Positions 1 through 9,147 of a stretch of 64,000 nucleotides of DNA are shown piece after piece; the stretch's first letter is position 1; each line of letters begins with the position of its first letter. The notes below the pieces were generated by a model. The model was not told the DNA's origin, searched no databases, and saw nothing but the letters and a program-made list of their open reading frames with translations. Origin of the DNA: Helicobacter cetorum (lineage in GTDB: Bacteria > Campylobacterota > Campylobacteria > Campylobacterales > Helicobacteraceae); assembly GCF_900198405.1 (NCBI RefSeq), contig NZ_FZMR01000002.1, positions 62,001-126,000 on the forward strand, in the 5' to 3' direction. Both the position numbers and the translations under genes were made by a program.

Positions 1-543
1 TGCCTCTAAAGCATGCTTTTTACCAATTTCAAAGGCTTTTTTGTTCGTTTCAGCAACTTTTGCGGGAACTTTTTTAAGCATGGTATCTAGCACGATATTT
101 TCTTCCACGCATTTAGTAAGCTCCACGGTAATAGCTAATGCCACTACAGATTGCGTGATAATATTACCCACTTCATCTTTAGCGATACTAATAATGGGGA
201 TTTTATAGATTTGATACTTTTCTTCATCTTCTTTAGTGGGCGTTACCAAATTAGGGTCAATGACTACAATACCACCTTCTTTAATGTCGCTTTTAAATTG
301 ATTATAACTCACTTGTGCGACTGAAAGCATAAAATCAATTTCACCCTCTTTAGCATAAGGAAAAATGATTTCATCTTTATCTAATAAAATATCCACCTTA
401 GTGGGCCCCCCACGCACTTGGGAAGTATAAGTAGAAGTCTTAGTGCCATAGCCCCCACTCACAATCTTAGCCTCTGCTAGAATTTCTCCAGCTAACAACA
501 CGCCTTGCCCTCCAACTCCGGTAAATCGTAATTGTGCTTCCAT
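1..543 (-). CDS. oorC: 2-oxoglutarate:acceptor oxidoreductase, gamma subunit (partial, 3' end outside window)
   Basis: Gamma subunit of the four-subunit 2-oxoglutarate:ferredoxin/flavodoxin oxidoreductase that makes succinyl-CoA in the cytoplasm in place of 2-oxoglutarate dehydrogenase. The visible 181 codons start MEAQLRFTGVGGQGV, the glycine-rich opening typical of the POR/OOR gamma family, and continue through a 'GYGTKTSTYTSQVRGG' segment. The family is about 186 residues in H. pylori, so only a few C-terminal residues should be missing at the left edge. Its ATG (543-541) shares one base with the oorB stop (TAATG), indicating translational coupling as the last gene of oorDABC. Confidence 0.93.
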   Translation of the reverse strand, partial: MEAQLRFTGVGGQGVLLAGEILAEAKIVSGGYGTKTSTYTSQVRGGPTKVDILLDKDEIIFPYAKEGEIDFMLSVAQVSYNQFKSDIKEGGIVVIDPNLVTPTKEDEEKYQIYKIPIISIAKDEVGNIITQSVVALAITVELTKCVEENIVLDTMLKKVPAKVAETNKKAFEIGKKHALEA

Positions 544-1364
544 TATTTCTTTCCTTGTGCTTTTTCAATGATTTCTTGATACGCCTCGCAATATTCTTTT
601 CTATTAGAGTCATGTTTTAAGATACCTGTAGGGAATTTACCCTCTCTTTCTTCAGGACTCATTTCTTCAAATTTGCGTTTGCTAACTAATCGGCTTTCAA
701 TCCATTTTAACATATCAGCTGCCTCGCCCATTTTATTCTTACGCCCTAAATTAATATGGCAATTACTATGAATATCAAAGAAACTAAAGCCTTTATGTGA
801 AAACCCCTCTTTTAAAGTTTTTTCTAGTCTCTGAGGGTCTAACACACTCTCTCTAGCTACAAAACTAGCTCCAGCAGCTGTAGTTAAAGCACATGGGTCA
901 AATTGGTTATCAATATTCCCCCATTGAGCCGTAACCGTCCACATGCCATTTGGAGTGGTGGGCGAAGTTTGAGAGTTAGTCAAACCATAAATAAAATTAT
1001 CTACCAAAATAAAGTTCAAATCAATATTTCTTCTGCATGCATGCATGGTGTGATTACCCCCAATAGCAAAGCCATCGCCATCGCCAGAAACTACAATCAC
1101 ATGCTTGTCTGGGTTTGCTAACTTAATTCCTGTCGCATAGGCTACTGCTCTACCATGTGTAGTATGAACAGTGTTACAATTCACATACGAACTCATACGC
1201 CCACTACAGCCAATCCCACTCACTAAGCACACATCATCCATTTTCCAGCCTAGTGCATCAATAGTGCGGATAATGGATTTTAAAATCACGCCATCGCCAC
1301 AGCCCCAGCACCATAAAGTGGGCATTTTATCCACACGCAAGTATTCATCATAATTAAACGCCAT
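543..1364 (-). CDS. oorB: 2-oxoglutarate:acceptor oxidoreductase, beta subunit (TPP-binding)
   Basis: Beta subunit of the 2-oxoglutarate oxidoreductase complex; it binds thiamine diphosphate and contributes to decarboxylation. The 273-residue protein has the family opening LWCWGCGDG, the TPP/Mg motif region VVSGDGDGFAIGGNH (about residues 92-106) and VDNFIYGLTNSQTSPTT. Length is normal. It lies one base downstream of oorA and overlaps oorC by one base, so the subunits are co-translated. No sign of damage. Confidence 0.95.
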   Translation of the reverse strand: MAFNYDEYLRVDKMPTLWCWGCGDGVILKSIIRTIDALGWKMDDVCLVSGIGCSGRMSSYVNCNTVHTTHGRAVAYATGIKLANPDKHVIVVSGDGDGFAIGGNHTMHACRRNIDLNFILVDNFIYGLTNSQTSPTTPNGMWTVTAQWGNIDNQFDPCALTTAAGASFVARESVLDPQRLEKTLKEGFSHKGFSFFDIHSNCHINLGRKNKMGEAADMLKWIESRLVSKRKFEEMSPEEREGKFPTGILKHDSNRKEYCEAYQEIIEKAQGKK

Positions 1365-1365
1365 T

Positions 1366-2493
1366 TTAAAGCTCCTTCAACTTTGCGATGATTTGTTTAG
1401 GCGAAATCGTGCGCCCATTTGCTTGACCAAAGAAATGCACTTTTCTTTGCATAACCCTTTCAATCTCTTCTAAATACTGCCCTTTATTCAATTCAATCAC
1501 AAGGATTTTCTCGTATTTATCCCCTATTTCTTTCAATCGTTTGTTAGGGCTTGGCCATAAGGTCTTAGGTCTAAAGAAACCAACTTTTTGCTTACTCTCT
1601 TTTTTGTAATCTTTTAAAGCTTCTTTGACCGCTAAAGAAACAGAACCATAAGCAATAATGACAATATCAGCCCCCTCTAAATCCATTTCTTCATTTTCGT
1701 TGATAATATCTTGCTTAGATTCAATCTTATTGAATAATCTGTCCATTAAATCCCCACCAATTTTGGCATCTTCAGTAGGAAAACCAATAGGCCCATGGTG
1801 TAAGCCTGAAACATGGTAGCGATAGCCCTTAAAGAAAGGATTTAAAATGGCTGGTTCATCTTGATTTACCCCATAAGGCTTATAGTCTTTTTTATCGCCC
1901 ATAAATTCCTTACGATTGATAGTCATTTTTTGCACTTCTTCTAAAGTAGGAATTTGCACCTTACCATACATATGCCCTACGGTCTCATCCATAAGTAAGA
2001 ATACCGGAGTCATTAACATTTCAGCTAGATTAAACGCTCTAATAGTCTCTGTATAAGCTTCTTGTAAACTAGCAGGAGCTAGTGCAACTGATTTAAAATC
2101 CCCATGGATTGGGTGCTTTAAGAAATTTACATCACCTTGTGCTACACGAGTAGGCATACCGGTTGATGGACCTGAACGCATTACATCAACAATGACTAAA
2201 GGAATTTCTGCCATAAAGCCATAGCCAATTTGCTCTACTTTTAATGAAATACCCGGTCCTGAGCTTGCTGTCATAGACTTAGTCCCACTCATGCTCGCCC
2301 CTAAAGCTACACTAATCCCACTGATTTCATCTTCCATTTGGATAAAATGCCCACTATGCTTAGGTAAGGCAACACTCATCGCATGCATAATATCCGAGCT
2401 TGGTGTGATAGGATAGCCTCCAAAAAATCTACACCCCACTTCAATAGCCGCTTTGGCTACCAACTCATTTCCATCAGAAATAATCTCACGCAT
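1366..2493 (-). CDS. oorA: 2-oxoglutarate:acceptor oxidoreductase, alpha subunit
   Basis: Alpha subunit of the OOR complex, with the pyrimidine-binding domain of the POR family and the C-terminal 'transketolase-like' domain. The 375-residue protein starts MREIISDGNELVAKAAIEVG and contains GGYPITPSSDIMHAM and the MEDEISGISVALGASMSG segment, which mark the family. The ATG overlaps the oorD stop by one base (TAATG). In microaerophilic Campylobacterota this complex closes the oxidative branch of the incomplete citric acid cycle. Confidence 0.95.
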   Translation of the reverse strand: MREIISDGNELVAKAAIEVGCRFFGGYPITPSSDIMHAMSVALPKHSGHFIQMEDEISGISVALGASMSGTKSMTASSGPGISLKVEQIGYGFMAEIPLVIVDVMRSGPSTGMPTRVAQGDVNFLKHPIHGDFKSVALAPASLQEAYTETIRAFNLAEMLMTPVFLLMDETVGHMYGKVQIPTLEEVQKMTINRKEFMGDKKDYKPYGVNQDEPAILNPFFKGYRYHVSGLHHGPIGFPTEDAKIGGDLMDRLFNKIESKQDIINENEEMDLEGADIVIIAYGSVSLAVKEALKDYKKESKQKVGFFRPKTLWPSPNKRLKEIGDKYEKILVIELNKGQYLEEIERVMQRKVHFFGQANGRTISPKQIIAKLKEL

Positions 2494-2834
2494 TACTTGC
2501 CTCTCCCTTCTAAAATAGTCTCTTCTAAGAGCATGTAGTGATTTTCTTTAACTTTATCACGGCGTGCCTCTGCCTCTTTAGAAACTTTAGCAAATTTAAA
2601 GTCCTTCCTATCAGCTACATAAATTGCAAAATCAGGGCAGTGCAACTCACATTGTGTGCAACCTATGCAACTCTCAGGATAAGCTACTTTTGCTACCTTG
2701 CCAAGCACCCTTTCTTTTTCAACTCCCATGCCAAGAACCCCAGCAGGACACACAGATACGCAAATATCACAACCCTTACAGCGGTCTTCATTTACCCAAA
2801 CAGGAACACCATCAGGTGCACTCATTTTAGCCAT
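2493..2834 (-). CDS. oorD: 2-oxoglutarate:acceptor oxidoreductase, delta subunit (ferredoxin-type)
   Basis: Small iron-sulfur subunit that carries electrons from the TPP site to the external acceptor. The 113 residues hold two ferredoxin cluster motifs: CKGCDICVSVCPAG (about 19-32) and CIGCTQCELHCPD (about 56-68), each C-x2-C-x2/3-C-x3-CP, so two [4Fe-4S] clusters are expected. First gene of the operon. The start follows an AAGGAG-like ribosome site (plus-strand ctcctt just downstream of the ATG complement). A shadow frame opposite it is meaningless. Confidence 0.95.
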   Translation of the reverse strand: MAKMSAPDGVPVWVNEDRCKGCDICVSVCPAGVLGMGVEKERVLGKVAKVAYPESCIGCTQCELHCPDFAIYVADRKDFKFAKVSKEAEARRDKVKENHYMLLEETILEGRGK

Positions 2835-2906
2835 TCAATCTCCTTCATGTCAAAGCCTATCAAAAAAATATGATTTGAACTTCTAACAATCAAAATTTTG
2901 CTTAAA

Positions 2907-2915
2907 ATTGTAGCA
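2907..2915 (-). promoter_or_regulatory. Predicted extended -10 of oorDABC
   Basis: On the minus strand this reads TGCTACAAT, an extended -10 as used by the Helicobacter housekeeping sigma factor. It lies about 70 bases upstream of the oorD ATG in the only gap upstream of the operon. No clear -35 is visible, which is usual in this genus. Confidence 0.5.
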
Positions 2916-3036
2916 AGGCTTGTTAAATAAATTCTAAAATTATTTAATAATAAGAACAGAAAATTAAAATGTGAAAATACTTAACACTTTTTTTCAAAGA
3001 TAATAAAAAAAGAAACTTTTAATCTAAATTTTAAAA

Positions 3037-4026
3037 TTAAAAATGATTATTAGAAATCTTAATATTATTCAAATGCTCTTTATAGGTCGCACTAAAAGCA
3101 TGCTTTTTGTTAGGCATTTTTACAAAATACAAAAAATTAGTCTCTTTAGGAAAAACAACCGCCCTAATAGCCTCTATACTCACACTTCCTACAGGATTTT
3201 TAGGCAACCCCTTAAATTTATAGGTATTATAGGGGGTATTGTCTTGTTGCACTCGTTCTTTGGTAATTTTAGTATGAGAAAACTCTTGGTAATTCAAAGC
3301 CCCATCCATTTGCAAGGGCATATTCTTTTTCAAGCGATTAAAAATCACGCTTGCAATAATAGGCATTTCTTCAATATTGGCAGCTTCTTTTTGCACAATA
3401 GAAGCTAGAATGATTTTTTCAAACCACTCTTCTTTATGGTAGTATCCAAGCCATTCTTTACTCAAACTTTCATGTTTTTTCATAGACTGCTTAACTAAAG
3501 TCTGCATAATTTGATTAGCATCTTGTCCTAAAAGTAAACTATAGGTGTTAGGAAAAATGACACCATCTTCTAAAACATGCCCATTTAATCGTGGTGCAAT
3601 GCTTTCATATGCCATATTTAGAAGTTCTACTTCTATATTGTAAGCGGAACTCAACGCTTGGGTAAAAAAGTAGCGGGTTTCTCCGGGAATTAGCGTGATA
3701 TTTTTACTTGCCATTTTTCCCTCAACCAAACGGGCTAAAAAATCCCCTTTTCTTAAAACATTAGCCCCCATATCAATGTAGCCCTTTTTAGGCGAACCAA
3801 AGATTTTTAACAGCACCTTATCTAGTCCATTCACATCTATGCCACTAGCTTGCAAAGAATGCAACACTTTATTTAAAGAACCTGAAGGAACAACGATGAT
3901 TTTCTTGGAATAAATTGGTATACTTAGATAAAAAAGAATGGAAATGAAGAAAAGAAAGCACGCATCTAAAAAGGTATTTAATGTAGTTATTCTTTTTGTA
4001 GTGGTGCTTACTCTCTTATGTGTCAT
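3037..4026 (-). CDS. mltG: Endolytic murein transglycosylase MltG (YceG family)
   Basis: Inner-membrane lytic transglycosylase thought to end nascent glycan strands. One membrane segment (about residues 20-40, FLFFISILFYLSIPIY) is followed by a periplasmic YceG domain with ITLIPGETRYFF, the catalytic Glu region IILASIVQKEA and the end motif GLPKNPVGSVSIEAIRAVVFP. The frame stays open upstream to 4215, but ATG at 4026 has AAAGGG eight bases before it and gives 329 residues, the length I remember for HP0587, so I chose it. With this start the gene overlaps the divergent AsmA-like gene by 80-90 bases. Older databases call homologues aminodeoxychorismate lyase, which is a misannotation. Confidence 0.85.
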   Translation of the reverse strand: MTHKRVSTTTKRITTLNTFLDACFLFFISILFYLSIPIYSKKIIVVPSGSLNKVLHSLQASGIDVNGLDKVLLKIFGSPKKGYIDMGANVLRKGDFLARLVEGKMASKNITLIPGETRYFFTQALSSAYNIEVELLNMAYESIAPRLNGHVLEDGVIFPNTYSLLLGQDANQIMQTLVKQSMKKHESLSKEWLGYYHKEEWFEKIILASIVQKEAANIEEMPIIASVIFNRLKKNMPLQMDGALNYQEFSHTKITKERVQQDNTPYNTYKFKGLPKNPVGSVSIEAIRAVVFPKETNFLYFVKMPNKKHAFSATYKEHLNNIKISNNHF

Positions 4027-6880
4027 ACATAAAACCCTTTCTAATGGTCTCCATATACAGAATTTAAAAATCGGCAAACTTGGTATTTCAGAATTATATC
4101 TAAAGCTTGATAATAAACTTTCTTTAAATATCAATAGCATTGACTTATCCTCTCTTTTAAATAAAAAATCAGATGGCGACCACCACTTAGATGTGAATGA
4201 CTTAATCAAAAGCATTCGCTATGGCATTTGGGCAGTTTCATATTTTGAAAAATTTAAAATTAAAGAAATCATTTTAGATGCTAAAAATAAAGCTCGCATT
4301 TTTTTTGATGGGCATAAATATGAATTAGAATTTCCCGGAGTTAGAGGCGAATTTTCCCTAGAGGATAGTAAAAATATCAAACTTAAAATCATTGAATTGC
4401 TTTTTAAAGACATTAAAATTCAAGTAGATGGAAGCGCACACTATTCACCTAAAGCTAAAAAAATGGCTTTTCATTTTATCGTTAAGCCTTTAGATGAACC
4501 AAGTGCTACGCTCTATTTACAAGGGCTAACCGATTTAAAAACCATAGAATTAAAAGCCAATACCTCAAAAATGAAAAGCATTGCCTTTTTAAAACCTCTT
4601 TTCCAAAAACAATCTCAAAAGACTTTAAAAACATGGATTTTTGACAAAATTCAATTCTCTAGCCTTAAAATTGAAAATGCCTTAATTAAAGCCAATTTAG
4701 CTAAAAATAAACTTCTCCCCTCACTTTTAGAAAACTCCTATGTAAAAGCGACTATTACTAATTCTTCCATATTATTTAATGATGGTTTATCGCCAATTAA
4801 AATCAACAAAGCTGAACTTGTTCTTAAAGACAAACAACTGCTAATAGAGCCTCAAAAAATCACTTATGAAACTATGGACTTAGCCGGCTCTAACGCTATT
4901 TTATCTAACATGCTAACAGCATCTAAACTAGAAATCTTTCTAAGAACTAAGCCTGATTATTATGGCGATACGATTAAAGACTTATTGAGTGCATATAAAA
5001 TCACTCTGCCTTTAGATAAAATCAGCACCCCATCAAGCGCTGATTTAAAACTAACTTTGCAATTTTTAAAGAACATGCCACCCCTTTTTAGCGTGCAAGG
5101 CAATGTAGAATTACAAGAAGGGAGCTTTTTACTTTACAATATCCCCCTTTACACACAGAGTGCTGATATTGATTTAGATATTACTCCAGAATACCAATAC
5201 ATCTATATAGATACTATCCACACTCGCTATGAAAACATGTTAGACCTAGACGCTAAAATCGCTTTGGATATTCACAAAAAAAAGCTTTCTATTGAATCTC
5301 AAGTTCATAAAATACAGCTTAATACTAATAACAATATCAACATGCGTTCTTATAGCTTAAGCAATGCTGAAGATGATATAAGACCTAGTTTTGCCTTAGA
5401 TTTAAAAAGCTTGCACTCCATTATTCAAGCAGGCGAAAATTCAGCCATTTTTAGAAGAAAAATCATAGACACCATTAAAGCTCAAAGCGAAGATAAATTC
5501 AGCAAGAATGTGTTTTATGCTACGCAAGATACCCTTAAAAGCCTTTCTTTAAGCTTTGATTTTTCTGACCCAACACATATGCAATGGAATGTCCCTGAAT
5601 TGTTATTGGAGGGTGAATTTAAAAATAATGCTTATATCTTTAGACTCAAGGATTTGAAAAAAATCAAGCCCTACTCCCCCATTATGAATTATTTCACTTT
5701 AGAAGATGGCTCTTTAGAGGTCTCTACAAGCGATTTTTTAAATATTGATTTTTTAGCTAAAGACTTGAAAGTAGATTTGCCCGCTTATCGCGCCGACGGC
5801 TCGCATATCAATATGCTTTCCTTGCTTGGCTCTATCAATAAAGATGAAATTTATGTTTATACTCCCAATAAAAATGTGTCTGTAATGATAAAAGGAGACC
5901 AAAAGGATATTGTCATCAATAATATTGATTTTAATATTGATGAATTTTTAGATAGCAAAATGCCAGCCATTGTTAAATTGCTCTCAAAAGAGCGTAGAGA
6001 AAAGCCCACGCCAAAAGAAATCCATGATGAAGACATTTTCATAGCTGCTAAACAACGCTATGAAAAAGCTCGTAAAATTATTCCTATAGCGACACATATT
6101 CAAGCTAAAGACATTGTTTTAGTGTATAAAAAAATGCCTATCCCTTTAGAAAACCTTGACATAGTCGCTCAAGATAATAGAGTAAAAGTAGATGGTAATT
6201 ATAAAAATGGCATGATTTTTGCAGACTTAGTGCATGGAGCTTTGTATCTTAAAGCCCATAATTTTAGTGGGGATTTTATCAACTCAGTCTTACAAAAAGA
6301 TTTTGTAGAAGGGGGGCTATACACTCTTATTGGAACCTTTAAAGACCAAGTTTTTAATGGCGAATTAAAAGTTCAAAATACAAGCTTAAAAAATTTCGCT
6401 CTCATGCAAAATATGGTCAATCTTATCAACACTATTCCTTCGCTTATTGTTTTTAGAAACCCTCATCTAGGAGCGAATGGCTATGACATTAAAAAAGGTT
6501 CCATTGTTTTTGGAGTTACTAAACAATATTTAGGACTAGAACAAATCAATCTCGTTGGAAAAACCTTAGATATTGTAGGCAATGGCATCATAGAACTAGA
6601 CAGAAACAAACTAGATTTAAATTTAGAAGTTTCTACTATCAAAGCTTTAAGCAATGTTATCAGTAATATCCCTATTGTGGGGTATCTCATCTTAGGTAAA
6701 AATGGAAAAATCTCTACTAATGTGAGTGTGAAAGGCACGCTAGATAATCCTACTACTAAAGTTACTCTAGCAAAAGACATTGCCCAAGCCCCCTTAAAAA
6801 TTCTACGCCGTATTTTTACACCCATTGATGTGATTGTAGAAGAAATCAAAAAGAATATTAGAGAAAAAGAAAGGAAGTAA
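3938..6880 (+). CDS. AsmA/YhdP-like large envelope protein (DUF3971-type)
   Basis: A 980-residue protein with one N-terminal membrane anchor (about residues 13-32) and a long periplasmic region rich in beta strands, ending in a basic tail (RRIFTPIDVIVEEIKKNIREKERK region). The C-terminal 'GNGIIELDRNKLDLNLEVSTI' and 'PIVGYLILGKNGKISTNVSVKG' pattern is typical of AsmA-like proteins of the TamB/YhdP group, which are proposed to carry lipids across the periplasm. That role is inferred from the family. A second ATG at 3944 is an equally good start. HP0586-like by position. Its first codons lie antisense to the start of mltG. Confidence 0.75.
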   Translation: MEMKKRKHASKKVFNVVILFVVVLTLLCVIHKTLSNGLHIQNLKIGKLGISELYLKLDNKLSLNINSIDLSSLLNKKSDGDHHLDVNDLIKSIRYGIWAVSYFEKFKIKEIILDAKNKARIFFDGHKYELEFPGVRGEFSLEDSKNIKLKIIELLFKDIKIQVDGSAHYSPKAKKMAFHFIVKPLDEPSATLYLQGLTDLKTIELKANTSKMKSIAFLKPLFQKQSQKTLKTWIFDKIQFSSLKIENALIKANLAKNKLLPSLLENSYVKATITNSSILFNDGLSPIKINKAELVLKDKQLLIEPQKITYETMDLAGSNAILSNMLTASKLEIFLRTKPDYYGDTIKDLLSAYKITLPLDKISTPSSADLKLTLQFLKNMPPLFSVQGNVELQEGSFLLYNIPLYTQSADIDLDITPEYQYIYIDTIHTRYENMLDLDAKIALDIHKKKLSIESQVHKIQLNTNNNINMRSYSLSNAEDDIRPSFALDLKSLHSIIQAGENSAIFRRKIIDTIKAQSEDKFSKNVFYATQDTLKSLSLSFDFSDPTHMQWNVPELLLEGEFKNNAYIFRLKDLKKIKPYSPIMNYFTLEDGSLEVSTSDFLNIDFLAKDLKVDLPAYRADGSHINMLSLLGSINKDEIYVYTPNKNVSVMIKGDQKDIVINNIDFNIDEFLDSKMPAIVKLLSKERREKPTPKEIHDEDIFIAAKQRYEKARKIIPIATHIQAKDIVLVYKKMPIPLENLDIVAQDNRVKVDGNYKNGMIFADLVHGALYLKAHNFSGDFINSVLQKDFVEGGLYTLIGTFKDQVFNGELKVQNTSLKNFALMQNMVNLINTIPSLIVFRNPHLGANGYDIKKGSIVFGVTKQYLGLEQINLVGKTLDIVGNGIIELDRNKLDLNLEVSTIKALSNVISNIPIVGYLILGKNGKISTNVSVKGTLDNPTTKVTLAKDIAQAPLKILRRIFTPIDVIVEEIKKNIREKERK

Positions 6881-6881
6881 A

Positions 6882-7121
6882 ATGACTTTAAACGAGGCTC
6901 AAAAAAACCAACAATACGAAATTATAGAAATTACTAACTGCGATGAAGGATTAAAAAAACGCTTTTTATCTTTTGGTATTTTTAATGGAGTAGTTTGCAC
7001 TTTATTGCACCATTCTATGCAAAAAGCTACGCTTTCTATTAAAATCAATCATATTCAAGTGGCTTTAAGAGTTCATGAGGCTAAATGTCTTATTGTTAAA
7101 CCTCTAGAGAATTTAAAATGA
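6882..7121 (+). CDS. Small FeoA-domain protein
   Basis: A 79-residue protein that fits a single FeoA/SH3-like beta barrel: MTLNEAQKNQQYEIIEI, then LKKRFLSFGIFNGV and a hydrophobic strand pattern ending VHEAKCLIVKPL. FeoA domains assist ferrous iron uptake by FeoB or occur fused to regulators; no feoB is nearby. The ATG is one base after the AsmA-like stop, and its TGA overlaps the nth ATG (ATGA), so it is co-translated with both. Its actual function is unknown. Confidence 0.75.
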   Translation: MTLNEAQKNQQYEIIEITNCDEGLKKRFLSFGIFNGVVCTLLHHSMQKATLSIKINHIQVALRVHEAKCLIVKPLENLK

Positions 7122-7768
7122 GCTTAAAACGCACTAAACGCTACCAAAAAGCCTTAAAAATCAAGGAATTACTTTTAGCCCATTATCCAAATTTAACCAC
7201 AGAATTACATCATAAAAACCCCTATGAATTGCTAGTGGCTACCATTTTAAGCGCGCAATGCACAGACGCTAGGGTTAATAGCATAACGCCAAAACTTTTT
7301 GAAACCTATCCAAGCGTGCAAGATTTAGCCCTAGCTCCTTTAGAAGAAGTTAAAGAAATCATTAAATCTATTTCTTACTTCAATAATAAAAGCGAACATT
7401 TAATTAAAATGGCGCAAAAAGTAGTGAGAGATTTTAAAGGGATAATCCCTTCAACCCAAAAAGAATTGATGAGCTTAAATGGCGTGGGACAAAAAACCGC
7501 TAATGTGGTGCTATCAGTGTGTTTTAACGCTAATTATATGGCAGTAGATACTCATGTGTTTCGCACCTCACACCGCTTGGGGCTAAGCAAGGCTAATACA
7601 CCTATAAAAACTGAAAATGACTTGAATGAACTTTTTGAAACAGAACTTTCTAAACTTCATCATGCATTCATTTTATTTGGGCGTTATACTTGTAGGGCTA
7701 AAAATCCGCTGTGTGAAAAATGTTTTTTGCAAGAATTTTGCGTTTCTAAGAAAAGTTTTAAAGCTTAA
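7118..7768 (+). CDS. nth: Endonuclease III (bifunctional DNA glycosylase/AP lyase)
   Basis: Base-excision repair enzyme removing oxidised pyrimidines and cutting the AP site. The 216 residues contain the helix-hairpin-helix LNGVGQKTANVVLS (catalytic Lys within it), VDTHVFRTSHRLGL with the catalytic Asp, and a C-terminal [4Fe-4S] cluster motif C-x6-C-x2-C-x5-C (CRAKNPLCEKCFLQEFC). All key residues are present and length is normal. Start overlaps the FeoA-domain gene by four bases. Confidence 0.96.
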   Translation: MSLKRTKRYQKALKIKELLLAHYPNLTTELHHKNPYELLVATILSAQCTDARVNSITPKLFETYPSVQDLALAPLEEVKEIIKSISYFNNKSEHLIKMAQKVVRDFKGIIPSTQKELMSLNGVGQKTANVVLSVCFNANYMAVDTHVFRTSHRLGLSKANTPIKTENDLNELFETELSKLHHAFILFGRYTCRAKNPLCEKCFLQEFCVSKKSFKA

Positions 7769-7791
7769 TAGCTTTGATTTATTGCAAGAAT

Positions 7792-7802
7792 TATAGTATC
7801 AT
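7792..7802 (+). promoter_or_regulatory. Predicted -10 region of the fliN operon
   Basis: The gap between nth and fliN contains TATAGT at 7792-7797 overlapping TATCAT at 7797-7802, either of which could serve as a -10, about 50 bases before the fliN ATG. No sigma54 (GG-N10-GC) or sigma28 pattern was recognised here. Confidence 0.35.
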
Positions 7803-7852
7803 TAAGCTTTAGAGTCAGAGTAAATTATAAATCTTGAAAGAAGTAAATTTCC

Positions 7853-8221
7853 ATGCCAGAAAAATCAGAGGTCAGTAGATTAGAAGTCATAGAGAGAGAA
7901 AAAGCTCATAAAGAAAAAGAGCTTGAGCTTTCCACTTATTTAGAAGAACTAATCCATGACTATAAAGGTTTATTGGATATGGAAGTGGTGTTTAGTGCGG
8001 AGTTAGGTTCTACACAAATCCCTCTTTTACAAATCTTACGCTTTGAAAAAGGCTCTGTCATTGATTTGCAAAAGCCAGCTGGGGAGAGTGTGGATACCTT
8101 TGTAAATGGGCGTGTTATAGGCAAGGGCGAGGTCATGGTATTTGAGCGTAACTTAGCGATTCGTTTGAATGAAATTCTTGATTCTAACGCCATTGTATAT
8201 TACTTAGCTAAAAATTCATGA
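7853..8221 (+). CDS. fliN: Flagellar motor switch protein FliN
   Basis: C-ring component of the flagellar motor that helps set rotation direction and supports export. The 122 residues end in the SpoA/FliN domain: VVFSAELGSTQIPLLQIL, GSVIDLQKPAGESVDTFVNG, GKGEVMVFERNLAIRLNEIL. Length matches H. pylori FliN. The TGA overlaps the next ATG (ATGA), coupling it to fliO. Confidence 0.95.
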   Translation: MPEKSEVSRLEVIEREKAHKEKELELSTYLEELIHDYKGLLDMEVVFSAELGSTQIPLLQILRFEKGSVIDLQKPAGESVDTFVNGRVIGKGEVMVFERNLAIRLNEILDSNAIVYYLAKNS

Positions 8222-9147
8222 GAATTTTATCCTTGCTATTGAGTGCTTTTTTTATGCTGTTTGCTGAAGAGACAAAGCCATTAACCTTACAAGATAATAC
8301 TCCTATTAAACTTGTTGATTGGCAAAACACTCTTATAGACATTCAACCTAATTTCACTAACTCCACAAGCTCTAAACCCCCACTTCTTTTAAAAGCTGTG
8401 CAAACCACACTTAGCTTTGAAAAACCCATAGATAAAACCCCCAAAATTGTAGATGCTGAGGGGCAAAAGGTTATCGTGCTAAAGGGCGTGAGTATTGACT
8501 CTAAAAAGACTATGGAATTTTCTCTAGCCTCTCTAAAATCTTTGGAAATTTTTTCTTATCAAAATGATTTGTATCTCTTGTCTCAAAAGGCTAAAAGTCC
8601 CTTAGATTTAGAAATTCAAGCACTCAAAAGCAAGGATTCTAAACAAGTGCGCTTTGTATTTGTGCCTAAAGGTTTTAGCATAATCTCTCACAACTCTCAA
8701 ACGACACTTAACACAGAAAATAAAGAGTCAATAACAAAAGAGCTAACCCCAACGCTTTCGCCCAAAGAAGTGCGAGTGGAAAGTCCTTTGAATGCGCTTG
8801 GATTAAAAAACCCTTTAGATTTAAGCCATCAAGCGTATAAGGTTCTAGGCGTGATTGTTGTCTTGTTAATTACTCTATATTTTGTTAGAAAAAAGTTTAT
8901 TACTGAAAAGTTACCCTTAAGTAAAGGGGCTAAACTAGAGATAAATACTATAAAACAAATTGATGCACGCCATAAAATTATTTCTATAGATATAGAATGG
9001 GAACGCTATCTCGTGCTACTTAGCGACAAACATAGCTTACTTTTAGGAAAGGTCAGTCTCAAGCCGTCTAAAGAAGCTCTTATTAAAGAAGCTGAACTTA
9101 ATGTTAAGAATTCAAAATTAGGAAATTTATATGCCAGATATTTCTAA
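8218..9147 (+). CDS. fliO: Flagellar biosynthesis protein FliO (HP0583-like)
   Basis: Predicted export-apparatus assembly factor. The 309-residue protein has a signal-like N-terminus (about residues 1-16), a large periplasmic region, a single membrane segment (about 205-224, LGVIVVLLITLYFVRKKF) and a cytoplasmic FliO domain (KQIDARHKIISIDIEW, YLVLLSDKHSLLLGKV). This layout with a long periplasmic extension fits what has been published for H. pylori FliO (HP0583). It sits directly after fliN in overlapping translation, which supports the flagellar assignment. Its end overlaps the TonB-like start by 17 bases. Confidence 0.8.
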   Translation: MRILSLLLSAFFMLFAEETKPLTLQDNTPIKLVDWQNTLIDIQPNFTNSTSSKPPLLLKAVQTTLSFEKPIDKTPKIVDAEGQKVIVLKGVSIDSKKTMEFSLASLKSLEIFSYQNDLYLLSQKAKSPLDLEIQALKSKDSKQVRFVFVPKGFSIISHNSQTTLNTENKESITKELTPTLSPKEVRVESPLNALGLKNPLDLSHQAYKVLGVIVVLLITLYFVRKKFITEKLPLSKGAKLEINTIKQIDARHKIISIDIEWERYLVLLSDKHSLLLGKVSLKPSKEALIKEAELNVKNSKLGNLYARYF

